Assembly (NCBI GenBank): GCA_027335965.1
Contig: DAHWGZ010000112.1
Span: forward strand, 1 to 5,676
Direction: 5' to 3'
Length of the DNA stretch: 5,676 nt
Source of the DNA: Acidiferrobacter sp.
GTDB lineage: Bacteria > Pseudomonadota > Gammaproteobacteria > Acidiferrobacterales > Acidiferrobacteraceae
Shown here: positions 5,506 to 5,676 of the stretch, in pieces
Layout: the number at the start of each line of letters is the position of its first letter
How positions within the stretch are numbered: position 1 is the first letter of the stretch
Position numbers and translations under genes: made by a program
Notes under the pieces: model-generated
What the model was told of the DNA's origin: nothing
Database searches by the model: none
Seen by the model: only the letters and a program-made list of their open reading frames with translations

Positions 5506-5525
5506 TTAAGATGGAGACATCTTAA
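5506..5525. promoter_or_regulatory. Perfect inverted repeat upstream of the exonuclease gene (candidate operator)
   Basis: TTAAGATG (5506-5513), spacer GAGA, CATCTTAA (5518-5525) is a perfect 8-bp inverted repeat 18 to 37 bases upstream of the exonuclease ATG. On the minus strand a poor promoter can be drawn through it: TTGCAT, 15 bases, then TAAGAT, the last lying within the repeat. A repressor bound here would cover the promoter or the transcript leader. It does not look like a LexA box (CTG-N10-CAG). It could instead be a leader hairpin. Operator function is inference. Confidence 0.45.
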
Positions 5526-5546
5526 GGGGTCTCTCCAAAATGCAAG

Positions 5547-5580
5547 TCGCAAAAGAGGGCCCCGGACAAGTCCGGGACCC
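5547..5580 (-). terminator. Probable intrinsic terminator of a minus-strand gene upstream
   Basis: Minus-strand RNA would fold as GGGTCCCGGA, loop CTTG, TCCGGGGCCC (5580 down to 5557): ten pairs closed by a CUUG tetraloop, followed by TCTTTTGC. The one imperfect pair is a G-U wobble on the minus strand but a C-A mismatch on the plus strand, which favours minus-strand RNA. It lies between the window edge and the exonuclease promoter region, so it probably ends the transcript of a gene mostly outside the window. Similar GC-rich palindromes also occur as dispersed intergenic repeats in proteobacteria, an alternative. Confidence 0.6.
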
Positions 5581-5676
5581 AGGCAGAACAACAGGCGGGG
5601 AGGGACGCCTATTACTCTGGGATTTATCTTAGTGGTGTTCGGCGCCCTTCGATTAGCGAATAACGCCCGATATCGC

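Larger units (their letters stand above)
5489..5676. other. Intergenic region upstream of the exonuclease, possibly with the 3' tip of a minus-strand gene
   Basis: Apart from the inverted repeat (5506-5525) and terminator (5547-5580), a minor hairpin AGGCG-N8-CGCCT lies at 5593-5610. At the right edge two minus-strand frames could be the last codons of an upstream gene: one ends ...DIGRYSLIEGRRTPLR at TAA 5626-5624, the other ends ...AISGVIR at TAA 5655-5653. Either stop lies 40 to 75 bases before the terminator, a normal distance. Too little is visible to choose. No plus-strand gene is supported. Confidence 0.3.

Noticed and set aside
5648..5660. TTCG-ATTAG-CGAA dyad at the right edge
   Set aside because: Four-base arms are expected by chance and no promoter is placed near it.

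Overview
The window looks like an accessory, repeatedly rearranged region of a fairly GC-rich proteobacterium. Gamma- or betaproteobacterial is my inference from the style of the IS3, IS21 and ExoX-like proteins; no marker gene fixes the taxon. It has two halves: a left half of nested, decaying insertion sequences on the plus strand, and a right half of minus-strand accessory genes centred on nucleic-acid and nucleotide chemistry.

Left half (1 to about 2850). The window opens inside an IS3-family OrfB transposase that keeps the D(35)E catalytic spacing and stops at 387. An IS21-family element follows directly. Its istA has no plausible start codon, a one-base frameshift near 953 and an in-frame TAG at 1685-1687, so it is a pseudogene although its D, D and E codons all survive. 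Its istB (1988-2758) is intact, with a good ribosome binding site and complete Walker motifs. IS21-type terminal repeats lie after istB (2785-2834), and inverted copies lie inside the istA reading frame (504-561). A lower-GC strip (about 2870-3020) separates the element from the right half.

Right half (3021-5676). Four minus-strand reading frames are probably transcribed right to left. They are a DEDDh 3'-5' exonuclease of ExoX type with a DUF3820-like tail (5488 to 4715), a tiny Arg/Pro-rich basic ORF with an excellent Shine-Dalgarno (4734 to 4582), an unrecognised 189-residue protein (4515 to 3946), and a DUF4326 plus SLOG/DprA-like Rossmann fusion (3848 to 3021). Two tandem hairpins with identical GTTTAG loops sit between the second and third frames; they resemble strand-specific palindromes of IS200/IS605-superfamily ends. 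Upstream of the exonuclease are a perfect 8-bp inverted repeat (candidate operator) and a probable intrinsic terminator on the minus strand, which suggests the cassette starts its own transcription unit.

How the genes may work together: an exonuclease co-directional with a SLOG nucleotide-binding protein is the sort of pairing seen in mobile, phage or defence contexts. The sequence alone does not prove a joint function. The cassette and the twin hairpins are the parts most worth following up.
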